From contig CAWFIB010000002.1 in NCBI GenBank assembly GCA_963815775.1, forward strand, positions 62,001 through 126,000: a stretch of DNA of 64,000 bases, given 5' to 3'. This document shows, in pieces, positions 7,957 through 16,363 of the stretch. The notes under the pieces are model-generated. The model saw only the letters and a list, made by a program, of their open reading frames with translations. It ran no database searches and was not told where the DNA came from. The translations under genes were made by a program, and so were the position numbers. Within the stretch, counting starts at the first letter, position 1. The number at the start of each line of letters is the position of its first letter. The DNA is from CAVVDY01 sp963815775. Lineage in GTDB: Bacteria > Acidobacteriota > Terriglobia > Terriglobales > Acidobacteriaceae.

Positions 7957-8639
7957 TGAAGCGGTGGTTGTTATTGTTCTTGCTGTTGAGTTGTGCTGCC
8001 TGGGCACAGGAGACGGTTTCCGGAAAGGTTGTGATCCAGCGCAACGGAAAGCCATTGAAAAACGCTTCGGCAGCCGTCGTCTGGCTCACGCCGACAAAGG
8101 GCGAAGCTCCCAAGCCTGCTGCCGATAAGGTCTACACGCTCACTCAGAAGAACAAGCGCTTCGAGCCGCACCTGCTGGTCGTGCCCATCGGGTCTGCGGT
8201 GCTCTTTCCCAACAAGGACCCGTTCTTTCATAACGTGTTTTCGGTGTACGAAGGAACGCGCTTTGATCTGGGCCTGTACGAGAGCGGCTCATCCCGCGAG
8301 GTGCACTTTACGCGCCCGGGACCGTCGTACATCTTCTGCAACATTCATCCCGAGATGAGCGCAGTCATCATGGTGATGACCACGCCGTACTACGCGACCA
8401 GCGATGCGGCGGGCGACTACTCGATCGAAGGCGTGCCGCCTGGTGAGTATGAGTTGTCGGTGTGGTATGAGCGCGCCGATCCCCATCGCTTGAAACAACT
8501 GCAACACCAGGTGACGGTTGCGTCGACCAGCGCACGGCTGGATCCGGTGACCATACCGGCCGCGCCCAGTCTGGCGGTCAATCACAAAAATAAATATGGT
8601 CAGGACTACGAGAAGCAGCCGCCCTACCCCATCAAGTAG
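7956..8639 (+). CDS. Periplasmic cupredoxin-like protein with carboxypeptidase-regulatory-like repeat
   Basis: 227 aa. Signal peptide (cleavage near AWAQ), then a plastocyanin-like fold. HNVF and the loop FCNIHPEMSAVIM supply the His...Cys-x2-His-x2-Met pattern expected of a type-1 copper site. After it comes a short beta-sandwich (YSIEGVPPGEYELSVWYE) like CarboxypepD_reg domains. Similar proteins have been annotated as methylamine-utilisation proteins, but no mau genes are nearby. Coupled to the preceding porin gene by a 1-nt overlap, so the two probably act at the same outer-membrane/periplasm site, perhaps in copper handling or electron transfer (inference). Confidence 0.78.
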   Translation: MKRWLLLFLLLSCAAWAQETVSGKVVIQRNGKPLKNASAAVVWLTPTKGEAPKPAADKVYTLTQKNKRFEPHLLVVPIGSAVLFPNKDPFFHNVFSVYEGTRFDLGLYESGSSREVHFTRPGPSYIFCNIHPEMSAVIMVMTTPYYATSDAAGDYSIEGVPPGEYELSVWYERADPHRLKQLQHQVTVASTSARLDPVTIPAAPSLAVNHKNKYGQDYEKQPPYPIK

Positions 8640-8645
8640 ACGGGC

Positions 8646-9218
8646 CTAAGTGACCATCTCCAACTCGTCGGCGTCGACTTCGACCGAGAAGCTCTTCATG
8701 ATGGCTTCCACGGTAAGGACAACGCGCAGGTCGGTCAATTCCTTGACCAGGATGCCGGTCTTGCCGGCAAACGCTCCGGAAGCGATGCGCGCCTTTTGTC
8801 CGATCGTCAGGAAGGGATGTGGCCGGCTGTTGCGCTCGATCAATCCGGCGCGCAGCGATTCGATCTCGACATCGTCGAGCACTGACGGCTTACGGCCCGG
8901 ACCGACAACGGACAGCACTCCCGGGACACTCAACACCTGGAAGTAGAGCTTGGGCTGCAGGCGGGCGAAGACATAGCCGGGAAAGAGCGGCTGCTCGACC
9001 TGGGCGCGAACGCCGTTTCGCCAGCGCCGGGACTGACGAACCAGTGGTAGGAAGTAATCCACGCTGCGACATTCGAAGTGCTTGGCGACCGCTTTCTCGT
9101 GCCGGGGAGTGGTGTAGTACGCCAGCCAGCGAACGTCAGCAGGCTGCCCCTTCCCATTGTGGCCCAGCCCTTCCCCGGCGCTGTGGTGACTCCTTCGCAC
9201 TTCAACTTCTGCCGGCAT
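8646..9218 (-). CDS. UpxY-like NusG paralogue (transcription antiterminator)
   Basis: 190 aa. NGN domain (WLAYYTTPRHEKAVAKHF through FPGYVFARL, about residues 31-115) and a C-terminal KOW domain (IGQKARIASGAFAGKTGILVKE). A GGAGGAG ribosome-binding site 7 nt upstream supports ATG 9218 and hence a 29-residue leader before the NGN domain. Primary NusG normally sits with secE and rplK; here there is no ribosomal or secE neighbour. The LPLVRQSRRW region is typical of specialised NusG paralogues (UpxY/RfaH/LoaP types), which antiterminate long envelope or secondary-metabolite operons. No such operon is in view. Confidence 0.85.
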   Translation of the reverse strand: MPAEVEVRRSHHSAGEGLGHNGKGQPADVRWLAYYTTPRHEKAVAKHFECRSVDYFLPLVRQSRRWRNGVRAQVEQPLFPGYVFARLQPKLYFQVLSVPGVLSVVGPGRKPSVLDDVEIESLRAGLIERNSRPHPFLTIGQKARIASGAFAGKTGILVKELTDLRVVLTVEAIMKSFSVEVDADELEMVT

Positions 9219-9525
9219 GAATCTCCTCCATTGGCAACAGGCACAGTGGTCGCCCGCGCGCTACTCTCGTGTCATCGAGAGACACATCTCCTTCCCCAGC
9301 CAAAACGCGGGAAGATACCACAGCCCCAAAGCAAGTGGCTGCTTACACTAAGTACAAAGCTTACTGTCTGGGAGGAACCGACCTGCACAGGAGGTTAAGG
9401 CCCACCTCAGCGCCAAGTCAAGTCAATACGTTGGGGTTGTCGGGTTTTAGTTGGGGAGCGGAAAAGCTGTACAGCCGCGCCATGAGCAATCAAGCACTTG
9501 CTTGGCATCACGGCAACCGACACAG
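9219..9525. other. Intergenic leader region of the NusG paralogue
   Basis: About 300 nt between the NusG paralogue and the cytochrome c terminator. It is not coding. It contains several G/C-rich segments able to pair (for example around 9375-9420 and 9440-9475), but I recognise no known RNA family. A leader with regulatory structure is possible for a gene of this kind, but the sequence alone does not show it. Confidence 0.3.
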
Positions 9526-9552
9526 GAAAAAGCCGGCGGGAAGCCGGCTTTC
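9526..9552 (-). terminator. Intrinsic terminator of the cytochrome c gene
   Basis: On the minus strand a perfect GCCGGC stem extended by AAA/TTT pairs, with a TTCCC loop, is followed by TTTTTCC. It lies 22 nt past the cytochrome c stop. Confidence 0.85.
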
Positions 9553-9573
9553 CTAAGCGAAAACCCAAGGTGG

Positions 9574-9870
9574 CTACTTGAGGCTCTTTACATAGGTGGC
9601 AACAGCGTTGGCCTGCTCCGAAGTGAGGCCGGACATGGCTTTGGCGTGCGGGGCCTTCTTGCCCGCCTCTCCCTTGGTCAGAAGATCGGCGATCTGCGGC
9701 TCGCTCATGGAAATGCCCTTGACGGCGGGACCGACCTTGCCGGCTCCGTCAGGACCATGGCAGACAGCGCACTTCGACTTATAGATAGCTGCGCCGTCGT
9801 CAGCGGCCCAGCCGAGGCAGGACATAGAGAGAATGGCAATGATGGTCACCGCGAACATGCTACGCTTCAT
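9574..9870 (-). CDS. Small periplasmic class I cytochrome c
   Basis: 98 aa. Signal peptide (MKRSMFAVTIIAILSMSCLGWA) and a single haem attachment site, CAVCH, followed by GPDGAGKVGPAVKG as in c6-like monohaem cytochromes. A Met in KAPHAKAMSGLTSEQ is the likely distal axial ligand. ATG 9870 has a consensus AAGGAG site 10 nt upstream; the eight codons before it are not needed. Single-gene unit with its own terminator. Probable soluble electron carrier in the periplasm; its partners are unknown. Confidence 0.88.
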   Translation of the reverse strand: MKRSMFAVTIIAILSMSCLGWAADDGAAIYKSKCAVCHGPDGAGKVGPAVKGISMSEPQIADLLTKGEAGKKAPHAKAMSGLTSEQANAVATYVKSLK

Positions 9871-9894
9871 GAATATTGGCTCCTTGTAACGCAA

Positions 9895-10230
9895 TTACCA
9901 ACCCCGAAATCGAAGCTGGTTAACACCTTTCGAACTTCCGCGGAAGTTCAGAAATCGGGACGCCATGCTGGCCTGTCTGATGCCACCGGCGTCGGCAGCT
10001 GCGTGCAACGTTTCATGGTTTCGTTTCTTGCAATCATACGTCTGTGATGCTGGTCATAGGCACCAGTGATTGCGCTCTGGTCGGGTTGTGCTCCCTTGTC
10101 TGCCATGGCGCGGCAATTTCTCCAACTTTTCAAGGAGCCAGGCGCATCCCTCCTCGGAAAGACCGGCCGCCGAAGTGTAGAATCCTGCGTTGTCAACTGA
10201 GCGGCAGCTGGCCGCAACTGAAAGGAAGTT
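9895..10230. other. Intergenic stretch, no feature recognised
   Basis: About 330 nt between the divergent cytochrome c and VOC genes. It must hold both promoters, but no convincing -35/-10 pair or repeat was picked out. Confidence 0.3.
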
Positions 10231-11025
10231 ATGTCAGAGCACACTCCATCTCACGCTCCTGGAATGTTCACCTGGATCGAGCTGGCGACCAGCGATCAGG
10301 CGGGCGCAAAGTCGTTTTACACCTCGCTGTTCGGATGGAGTGCGGACGACAATCCCATGGGCCCCGGCGGGTTTTACACCCTGTTCCGGCTGCAGGGCAA
10401 GGACATCGGCGGCGGCTACACGCTGATGCCGGACCAGGTGGCGATGCACGTTCCGCCAAATTGGCTGGTGTACGTCGCGGTGGAGAGTGCCGACGCGGCG
10501 ATCGCTAAGACCAAACAACTTGGCGGCAAGGTACTGGCCGGACCGATCGACGTGGCCGAGCTCGGCCGCATGGCGATCCTGAGCGATCCGACCGGCGCGG
10601 TGTTCGCGGTGTGGCAAGCCAAGCAGCAGGGCGGCATGGGAATCATCGGCGCCGACGGCACGTTCTCCTGGGCCGATCTCAACACCAACGATCCCAAGCG
10701 GGCGGGCGAATTCTATTCGGCCCTATTCGGATGGCATTTGGAGAAGGGCGAGAACGACCCCGAGGGCGGATATCTGCACATCAAGAACGGCGAGCACTAC
10801 ATCGGAGGCGTTCCTCCGGCGCAGGCGCTCCAGCCGGGCGTGCCGCCCCACTGGCTGATTTACTTCCACGCCTCCGACTGCGACGCGCTCACCAACAAGG
10901 CGAAATCGCTGGGAGCCAATGTTTGCTTTGGGCCGATGACGATGGAAAATGTCGGGCGGTTGGCGATTGTGGCCGATCCGCAAGGAGCGTATTTCGCGCT
11001 GTTTCAGCCCATGCGAAAGGGATAG
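10231..11025 (+). CDS. Two-domain VOC (glyoxalase-fold) protein
   Basis: 264 aa made of two tandem vicinal-oxygen-chelate modules. Residues about 12-130 begin GMFTWIELATSDQAGAKSFYTSLFGW and about 140-262 begin GTFSWADLNTNDPKRAGEFYSALFGW; each ends with an RMAILSDPTGAVFAVWQ-type strand. The duplication fits an intramolecular VOC dimer. Similar proteins are usually annotated as glyoxalase/bleomycin-resistance or hydroxylase-like, but the conserved glyoxalase I His/Glu metal set is not evident, so the substrate is open. AGGAAG lies 6 nt upstream of the ATG. Cytoplasmic. Confidence 0.88.
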   Translation: MSEHTPSHAPGMFTWIELATSDQAGAKSFYTSLFGWSADDNPMGPGGFYTLFRLQGKDIGGGYTLMPDQVAMHVPPNWLVYVAVESADAAIAKTKQLGGKVLAGPIDVAELGRMAILSDPTGAVFAVWQAKQQGGMGIIGADGTFSWADLNTNDPKRAGEFYSALFGWHLEKGENDPEGGYLHIKNGEHYIGGVPPAQALQPGVPPHWLIYFHASDCDALTNKAKSLGANVCFGPMTMENVGRLAIVADPQGAYFALFQPMRKG

Positions 11026-11110
11026 GCGTTGAAGTAACTATTTAGTGGGTGGAGCAGGCGTGCCTGCGCCACCCATTCAGTCGTCGATCAGGTCCGCACC
11101 CAGGCGCTTT

Positions 11111-12130
11111 TTATGCGGTGGCACTTTTGGCATGCGGCGTCCCAATGTATGGGAACTCCTTCAGGATGTCGGTGTGGGGTTTGAGGCCCGTGGGCGGACA
11201 CTCATTTTTGGTGAGGAAGGCGAGGCGGTAGTTGATCACGTCTTCTGTGAAGGTCCGGCCGTTGGGATACGTCGCGGGCTTTGAGGGATCGAACGTCAGC
11301 ACGTCGGGAAGCGTGCCCTCCTTATCGATGGCGGCAATCGCTTCCTCGCGGGTGTAATTGCCGGTGTGCCCCATCAGGTGGATGAATTGCTCCAGCCACC
11401 GCTGGCGATCGTTGACGGGCTCGCTCGCGTTGTATTCCAACTTGGTGTCATCGGTGTTGAAGAAGCTGCTAACGCTGGGATGGCCCGCACGATCGGCGTG
11501 AACCAACTGGCCGTCCTGTCTTATGCTGCACCGGCCCCAGATGTGGATTTTGGGGTTGGGATTGAGTTCGCTCGTGGGGAGCTCGATCACGGTCGAAAAT
11601 ACGTTCGCTTCCGTATTCGAATCCACCCCGGTCCATGGAGACTTGCCGCCGAGATGGGGCTCGGTGAAGTTCCGTTTGCCCCTGGTATCGAACAAGTTTT
11701 TGATTCCGTCGAAATCGAAGAAGAACGCGTCACTTCGGCTGCCGGCGAAAAACGTATAGGGGCCGGACTTGATGATGTTGGGCTTGGGGCCGAAGGAGAC
11801 CTCGGCGCCGGCGATGATTTTCTTCCCCACCGCTTCGGCAGAGCGCGATTCCGCGCCTGTCGCCACGAAAACGCTCACGTTCTGCCTGCCGTCCTGGGGC
11901 TGCGAGAAGACATAGCTGAACGCGATGTCGGTGAGGTAATCGCCGTCGTTGTCGATGTTGAGGCGATAGATTGCGTCGGGGTGAAGCGCGTCCGCATTGG
12001 GATTTGCATTGAGGATGATCACAGTTCTGTTGTTGTCAGTGGGAGACTGGAATGCGTAGAGGTCGCAGAGGTCGAGGCGTTGATCGCCCAGAGGTGGGCC
12101 GAGACTGAGTCCAGTGAAGTGGTTTGACAT
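11111..12130 (-). CDS. DUF4331 family protein
   Basis: 339 aa. The N terminus MSNHFTGLSLGPPLGDQRLDLCDLYAFQSP and the NANPNAD segment are typical of DUF4331, a beta-rich family of unknown function common in Acidobacteria and Actinobacteria. The conserved HPDAIYRLNIDNDGDYLTDIAFSY strand region follows. No signal peptide is present. GGAGAGAG lies upstream of ATG 12130. The C-terminal LAFLTKNE...EFPYIGTPH segment completes the domain, so the protein is full length. Confidence 0.85.
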   Translation of the reverse strand: MSNHFTGLSLGPPLGDQRLDLCDLYAFQSPTDNNRTVIILNANPNADALHPDAIYRLNIDNDGDYLTDIAFSYVFSQPQDGRQNVSVFVATGAESRSAEAVGKKIIAGAEVSFGPKPNIIKSGPYTFFAGSRSDAFFFDFDGIKNLFDTRGKRNFTEPHLGGKSPWTGVDSNTEANVFSTVIELPTSELNPNPKIHIWGRCSIRQDGQLVHADRAGHPSVSSFFNTDDTKLEYNASEPVNDRQRWLEQFIHLMGHTGNYTREEAIAAIDKEGTLPDVLTFDPSKPATYPNGRTFTEDVINYRLAFLTKNECPPTGLKPHTDILKEFPYIGTPHAKSATA

Positions 12131-12171
12131 TGCTCTCTCCTTGCAATGGGAATTTAGAGGTTGGTCCCCCA

Positions 12172-12295
12172 GCAGGCTGCTAAAAAGGTCCGAAAATTGG
12201 GGCGCTCGCGTTGCAAAAATGAAGGCGTTTTCGGCACGGCCAAGGTCGTGCCCTGACGCGGATCATCGCTTCCCATGAGTTTTTCAGCGGCCTGC
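12172..12295 (-). mobile_element. MITE-like element, copy 1
   Basis: About 122-bp element with terminal inverted repeats CAGGCTGCTAAAAA and, at the other end read in reverse, CAGGCCGCTGAAAAACTC. It contains an internal palindrome (GGCACGGCC-AAGGTCGTGCC). Read on the minus strand it aligns along its whole length with 38765-38904, which carries one additional internal palindrome. No ORF inside, so it would be mobilised in trans. Confidence 0.7.
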
Positions 12296-12476
12296 CAGGG
12301 GTGGGCGATTATACATCAACCGTTAGCGGCCGATGGTTACAGTCGCGAGGGAGGCAGCTCAGCGAAATGGCACGTGTCGTGCGCAAGAATCACACGATCT
12401 TGTGAGGTCAATCACAGCCGGTTGGTGCGCTGAAGGCCGACAATCAAGCTATCAAAATGGATGGCATTGATTAGGA
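12296..12476. other. Intergenic stretch, no gene seen
   Basis: About 180 nt between the MITE-like copy and the Cys/His-rich gene. It presumably holds that gene's promoter; nothing else stands out. Confidence 0.3.
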
Positions 12477-12488
12477 ATGGAGGTCACC

Positions 12489-12881
12489 ATGTCGGAGGAT
12501 AAGCGCGACGTTCTGGAAGTCTTGCGGTATGAACTCAACTTCCTGGAGCAGGGCGGATACGGCAACTGGTACAGCACGCCGTGGGGGCCGGCATCGATAT
12601 TTCAGGACTCACTGAGCTGCCTCAACCACGGCGACCCGACGCGGCCGCATGCCTGCCGCGAATGCCTGCTCTATGACTTTGTCCCCGAGCAGTACCGGAC
12701 CGAAGACGTGCCCTGCCACCACATTCCCCTGAACCGCGAGGGCGCTACGGTGGCCACTCCGCAGTCGGAAGAAGAGCTGCGCGAGAACCTGAAGCATTGG
12801 CTGAAAAGGACGATCGCGCGCATTGAAGCCGATCGGGCAAAGGCATCGAAGCAGGGGACGCCGGTAGCTAAAGGGGCATAG
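12489..12881 (+). CDS. Conserved-looking Cys/His-rich small protein
   Basis: 130 aa. GGAGGT at 12480-12485 sits in front of ATG 12489, so that start is preferred over ATG 12477. An N-terminal helix (VLEVLRYELNFLEQGGYG) precedes a Cys/His cluster: SCLNHGD, HACRECLLYDFVP and VPCHHIPLN. The C terminus is charged and helical (EELRENLKHWLKRTIARIEADRAK). Four Cys and at least four His within about 45 residues suggest a metal or cofactor site. I do not recognise the family. Confidence 0.7.
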   Translation: MSEDKRDVLEVLRYELNFLEQGGYGNWYSTPWGPASIFQDSLSCLNHGDPTRPHACRECLLYDFVPEQYRTEDVPCHHIPLNREGATVATPQSEEELRENLKHWLKRTIARIEADRAKASKQGTPVAKGA

Positions 12882-12967
12882 CTGCACAAGGTCTCCCTCA
12901 GATTCGCGATTGACAAAACGCAATTGCGCAAATCAGCGCTCTCCGCGGCTGTCCGCGGTTAGTCGTC

Positions 12968-13441
12968 CTACCGGCTGACACCCTCGGGAAACGACTTGAA
13001 CTCCACCGTGCGCTCGCGAACTTTGTCATTCCCTTTCGCGTCCTCGGCGTGCTCTTTCAGGGTACCTTTCAGAATGCGATAGCCTTCCTGGCCGGGCTGT
13101 TTACCGGGCTGGATTTGAACCGTGCCGTCGAACTCATACCAAAGGGCGTGCACCATCTTGGTCGCGAAGGTCACGTGGTCGCCTTGGAGAGAGCCCTTAC
13201 TGAAGAACTGGTCGATGAACTGTCCGCGGTCGCTGTCGCTGTCGCCAAAGCGGGAGATAAAGCCGGAGAGCTCTCCATCTTCCATCGTGAGCTGCACGTA
13301 CTCGCCTTCCTTCAGGAACGAATACATGCCGGAGGGATCGTTGGCTTTGTCATTGGAGGCGGCAGTTTGGTCCGTCTGCTGTGCCAGCAAGGTGACAGCA
13401 GCCAAAACCAGAAAGAGCACGACCAGGATGTGCTTACACAT
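12968..13441 (-). CDS. Secreted hypothetical protein (157 aa)
   Basis: A clear signal peptide (MCKHILVVLFLVLAAVTLLAQQ) is followed by a small beta-rich domain of the type GMYSFLKEGEYVQLTMEDGELSGFISRFGD. This resembles secreted acidobacterial proteins that have a lipocalin-like first strand. No catalytic motif is visible. GGAGCCC lies upstream of the start. Function unknown; probably periplasmic. Confidence 0.72.
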   Translation of the reverse strand: MCKHILVVLFLVLAAVTLLAQQTDQTAASNDKANDPSGMYSFLKEGEYVQLTMEDGELSGFISRFGDSDSDRGQFIDQFFSKGSLQGDHVTFATKMVHALWYEFDGTVQIQPGKQPGQEGYRILKGTLKEHAEDAKGNDKVRERTVEFKSFPEGVSR

Positions 13442-13506
13442 TTCGATGGGCTCCTTATTCGCACATCATTGCACGAATCGATGGGCGGAGGGAAACAAGC
13501 CGGGGG

Positions 13507-14154
13507 CTAGAGCAGGCGCGGGACGAGCGCTCCGGTGGTCCGACGATACTCTTCGTACTGGCTGCCAAAGGTCTGAACCATAAAGCGCTCTTCCAAGCGG
13601 CTCTTCATCCAGAACCCCAGCCAAACCAGAGCCACACCGGCGAATCCCCAGAGATTGCGGCGGCAAAGTACCGTTCCGGTGAGCGCCAGAATTATGCCGG
13701 AGTAGATGGGATGGCGAACGAAGCGGTAGGGGCCAGTGCGCACCAGCTCGTGCTCAATCTTCACGGTGACCAAGCCACTCCAGTTCTGGCCGAGATACAG
13801 CCGCGCCCAGATGGCGAATAGCAATCCAGCGGCGGTGAGCCCGATGCCGAAGTCCATCAACCAAGGCACGGGGGCAATGCTGGGCCGCCAGAGACCCGTC
13901 AGGCGCAGCACCTTTGCATCGGCGAACGCCATATAGACGCCAATCGCGGTTGGGACCATGTAGGGCAAGGCTTCGGCAAACTTCAGCCGCTGCCGGGCCT
14001 GCTTGGTCCTCAGGGCCCATATCATCCACACCACCATCCATGCCAGCCATATCAGCCTGCACAGATAGATAGCGGTGATGGTGTGGCCTGCCAACTCGAG
14101 GTTCCTTATGTATGTATACGCCCGGACGGGCACGAGGGGTTCCGCCTTCCACAA
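13507..14154 (-). CDS. Isoprenylcysteine carboxyl-methyltransferase-family membrane protein
   Basis: 215 aa polytopic membrane protein with about five hydrophobic segments. The C-terminal half carries the ICMT/PEMT signature LVRTGPYRFVRHPIYSGI followed by a hydrophobic segment and EERFMVQTFGSQYEEYRRTTGALVP. These are the SAM-binding and C-terminal motifs of the family. Bacterial members methylate unknown lipids or small molecules. The called start is TTG 14154; an alternative start further upstream or downstream is possible. Transcribed away from the dnaK operon. Confidence 0.82.
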   Translation of the reverse strand: MWKAEPLVPVRAYTYIRNLELAGHTITAIYLCRLIWLAWMVVWMIWALRTKQARQRLKFAEALPYMVPTAIGVYMAFADAKVLRLTGLWRPSIAPVPWLMDFGIGLTAAGLLFAIWARLYLGQNWSGLVTVKIEHELVRTGPYRFVRHPIYSGIILALTGTVLCRRNLWGFAGVALVWLGFWMKSRLEERFMVQTFGSQYEEYRRTTGALVPRLL

Positions 14155-14220
14155 CTTGAGAAATTCCTTCTAATTGCCGGTTTTTCCTGCAACGGATGAC
14201 TGAGAAATACCATCTAAAAC

Positions 14221-14241
14221 CTTGACAATGATTCACTCAAG
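14221..14241. promoter_or_regulatory. HspR operator (HAIR-like) over the dnaK promoter
   Basis: CTTGACA-N7-ACTCAAG matches the HAIR consensus CTTGAGT-N7-ACTCAAG with a perfect right arm and 5 of 7 bases in the left arm. It overlaps the dnaK -35 box and spacer. An hspR gene ends the same gene cluster (19138-19542), which supports autoregulation by HspR with DnaK as co-repressor, as known in Streptomyces. Confidence 0.8.
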
Positions 14242-14250
14242 TTCTATAGT
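14222..14250 (+). promoter_or_regulatory. dnaK promoter
   Basis: TTGACA (14222-14227), a 17-nt spacer and TATAGT (14245-14250): a near-perfect sigma70 promoter about 90 nt upstream of dnaK. The operator above overlays it. No CIRCE element (TTAGCACTC-N9-GAGTGCTAA) was seen. Confidence 0.82.
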
Positions 14251-14340
14251 CGGCTTGCTATAAATACCGGGTCGTCACGACCTATTGCTTTTTAGAATCA
14301 GTGGCTTACGAACTTGTTATCCGTGAGGAAGGTGGCTCAA

Positions 14341-16266
14341 ATGAGCAAGATTATCGGCATTGACCTGGGTACCACGAACTCCGTAGTCGCCGTCATGGAA
14401 GGCGGCGAGCCCAAGGTCATCCCCAATGAAGAAGGCGGCCGGACGACGCCGTCCATAGTCGGCTTTACCAAGAACGGCGAGCGGTTGGTTGGACAGGTCG
14501 CCAAGCGCCAGGCCATCACCAATCCTGAGAACACCATTTATTCGATCAAGCGGTTCATGGGCCGTCGCTTCGACGAAGTGAACGAAGAGATGAAGATGGT
14601 GCCCTACAAGGTGGTGCAGTCGGGCGACCACGTGGCGGTGATTGCGCAGGGCAAGGAATACACCCCGCCGCAGGTCTCGGCCATGATCCTGCAGAAGCTG
14701 AAGAAAGCGGCTGAGGATTACCTGGGCGAAACGGTGACGGAAGCGGTCATCACCGTGCCTGCATATTTCAATGACGCGCAGCGCCAGGCGACGAAAGATG
14801 CCGGCCAGATCGCGGGCTTGACGGTGAAGCGCATCATCAACGAGCCGACGGCGGCTGCGCTGGCTTACGGGCTCGACAAGAAGAAAGACGAGACCATCGC
14901 CGTGTATGACTTCGGCGGCGGCACCTTTGACATTTCGATCCTCGAAGTGGGAGAAGGCGTGATCGAGGTCAAGTCGACCAACGGCGACACTCACCTGGGC
15001 GGTGACAACATCGACCAGCGCATCGTCGACTGGCTGATTGCGGAGTTCCAGAAGGACGAAGGCCTCGACCTGCGGGCCAAGGGTAACGAAATGGCGTTGC
15101 AGCGTCTGCGTGATGCAGCCGAGCGCGCCAAGATCGAGCTCTCTACCACCATGGAGACCGAAGTCAACCTGCCGTTCATCACGGCCGACGCCTCGGGCCC
15201 CAAGCACCTGGTGAAGAAGCTCACCCGCGGCAAGCTGGAAGAGATGGTGCGCGACATTATCGATCGCTCGAAACGGCCCTGCGAGCAGGCGCTGAAGGAC
15301 GCGGGCATTGATGCCAGCAAGATCGACGAGGTCGTGCTGGTCGGCGGCCAGACGCGCATGCCGGCGATCCAGGCGCTGGTGAAGCAGATCTTCGGCAAGG
15401 AGCCCCACAAGGGCGTGAATCCTGACGAAGTGGTTGCAGTCGGCGCAGCCATCCAGGGCGGCGTGCTGGGTGGCGAGGTGAAAGACCTGCTGCTGCTCGA
15501 CGTGACTCCGCTGACGCTGTCGATTGAGACCATGGGCGGCGTGGCGACGCAGATGATTCCGCGCAACACCACCATCCCGACCAAGAAGTCGGAGATGTTC
15601 TCGACCGCAGCGGACAACCAGACCTCGGTCGAAGTACACGTGATGCAGGGCGAACGCCCGATGGCGCGCGATAACCGCACGCTGGGCAAGTTCCACCTGA
15701 CGGGACTGCCTCCGGCGCCGCGTGGCATACCGCAGATCGAAGTGACGTTCGACATCGATGCCAATGGCATCCTGAACGTTCTGGCGAAGGACATGGCTAC
15801 CGGCAAGGACCAGAAGATCACGATCACGTCGTCTTCCGGTCTGAGCAAGGAAGAGGTCGAGCGCATGGCCAAGGATGCCGACGCTCATGCTGCCGAAGAC
15901 AAGGCCAAGCGCGAGGAAGTGGAAGCGCGCAACCAGCTCGACGGCATGGTGTACAGCATCGAAAAGATGCTGCGCGAGCACGGCGACAAGATCTCCGGCC
16001 AGGAGCGCAGTGACGTGGAAAACGCGCTGGCTGACGCGAAGAAGGCGCTGGAAGGTACCGACGCGAGCGCGATGAACTCGGCCCGCGAACGCCTGCAGGC
16101 CGCTTCGCACAAGCTGGCGGAGGCCATGTACAAGGCGCAGTCGGCGCAAACGCCACCCGCGGCGGGAGGCCCGGCGCCGGGGGGCGATGGCGAGGCCGGC
16201 GCTCAGCAGAAGAAGGACGAAGGCGTCATCGATGCCGAGTACGTGGACGTGGATGAGAAGAAATAA
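14341..16266 (+). CDS. dnaK: Molecular chaperone DnaK (Hsp70)
   Basis: 641 aa. The ATPase domain begins MSKIIGIDLGTTNSVVAVMEGG and has the phosphate loop VYDFGGGTFDISILE (about residue 195). The substrate-binding domain carries the LLLDVTPLTLSIETMGG linker, and an Ala/Gly-rich disordered tail ends DAEYVDVDEKK. ATG 14341 gives the canonical N terminus; GAGGAAGGTGG lies upstream. It is the first gene of the dnaK-hspR cluster. grpE is not in the cluster. The usual actinobacterial order is dnaK-grpE-dnaJ-hspR; here small genes and repeat tracts occupy the middle. Confidence 0.98.
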   Translation: MSKIIGIDLGTTNSVVAVMEGGEPKVIPNEEGGRTTPSIVGFTKNGERLVGQVAKRQAITNPENTIYSIKRFMGRRFDEVNEEMKMVPYKVVQSGDHVAVIAQGKEYTPPQVSAMILQKLKKAAEDYLGETVTEAVITVPAYFNDAQRQATKDAGQIAGLTVKRIINEPTAAALAYGLDKKKDETIAVYDFGGGTFDISILEVGEGVIEVKSTNGDTHLGGDNIDQRIVDWLIAEFQKDEGLDLRAKGNEMALQRLRDAAERAKIELSTTMETEVNLPFITADASGPKHLVKKLTRGKLEEMVRDIIDRSKRPCEQALKDAGIDASKIDEVVLVGGQTRMPAIQALVKQIFGKEPHKGVNPDEVVAVGAAIQGGVLGGEVKDLLLLDVTPLTLSIETMGGVATQMIPRNTTIPTKKSEMFSTAADNQTSVEVHVMQGERPMARDNRTLGKFHLTGLPPAPRGIPQIEVTFDIDANGILNVLAKDMATGKDQKITITSSSGLSKEEVERMAKDADAHAAEDKAKREEVEARNQLDGMVYSIEKMLREHGDKISGQERSDVENALADAKKALEGTDASAMNSARERLQAASHKLAEAMYKAQSAQTPPAAGGPAPGGDGEAGAQQKKDEGVIDAEYVDVDEKK

Positions 16267-16301
16267 CTAGTAACTAGCAGCCAGCAATTAGCAACTAGTT
16301 G
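16267..16301. repeat. Heptamer tandem repeat, AACTAGC family
   Basis: Five degenerate 7-bp units (CTAGTAA, CTAGCAG, CCAGCAA, TTAGCAA, CTAGTTG) starting directly after the dnaK stop. Confidence 0.7.
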
Positions 16302-16363
16302 TGGAGTATGGGGCGCGCAAGCGCCCCTGCTCACAAGGGAAAATGCTTTTCAAACAGCCAGGG

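Noticed and set aside
9219..9525. Known small RNA (6S or similar) between NusG paralogue and cytochrome c
   Set aside because: GC-rich segments can fold, but no family-specific core could be identified; left as unassigned.
14160..14340. CIRCE element upstream of dnaK
   Set aside because: No TTAGCACTC-N9-GAGTGCTAA; the palindrome present is HAIR-type instead.
14317..16149. 610-residue open frame antisense to dnaK
   Set aside because: Antisense shadow of a highly biased, high-GC gene; His/Arg/Val-rich low-information product, no ribosome-binding site, dnaK unmistakable on the other strand.
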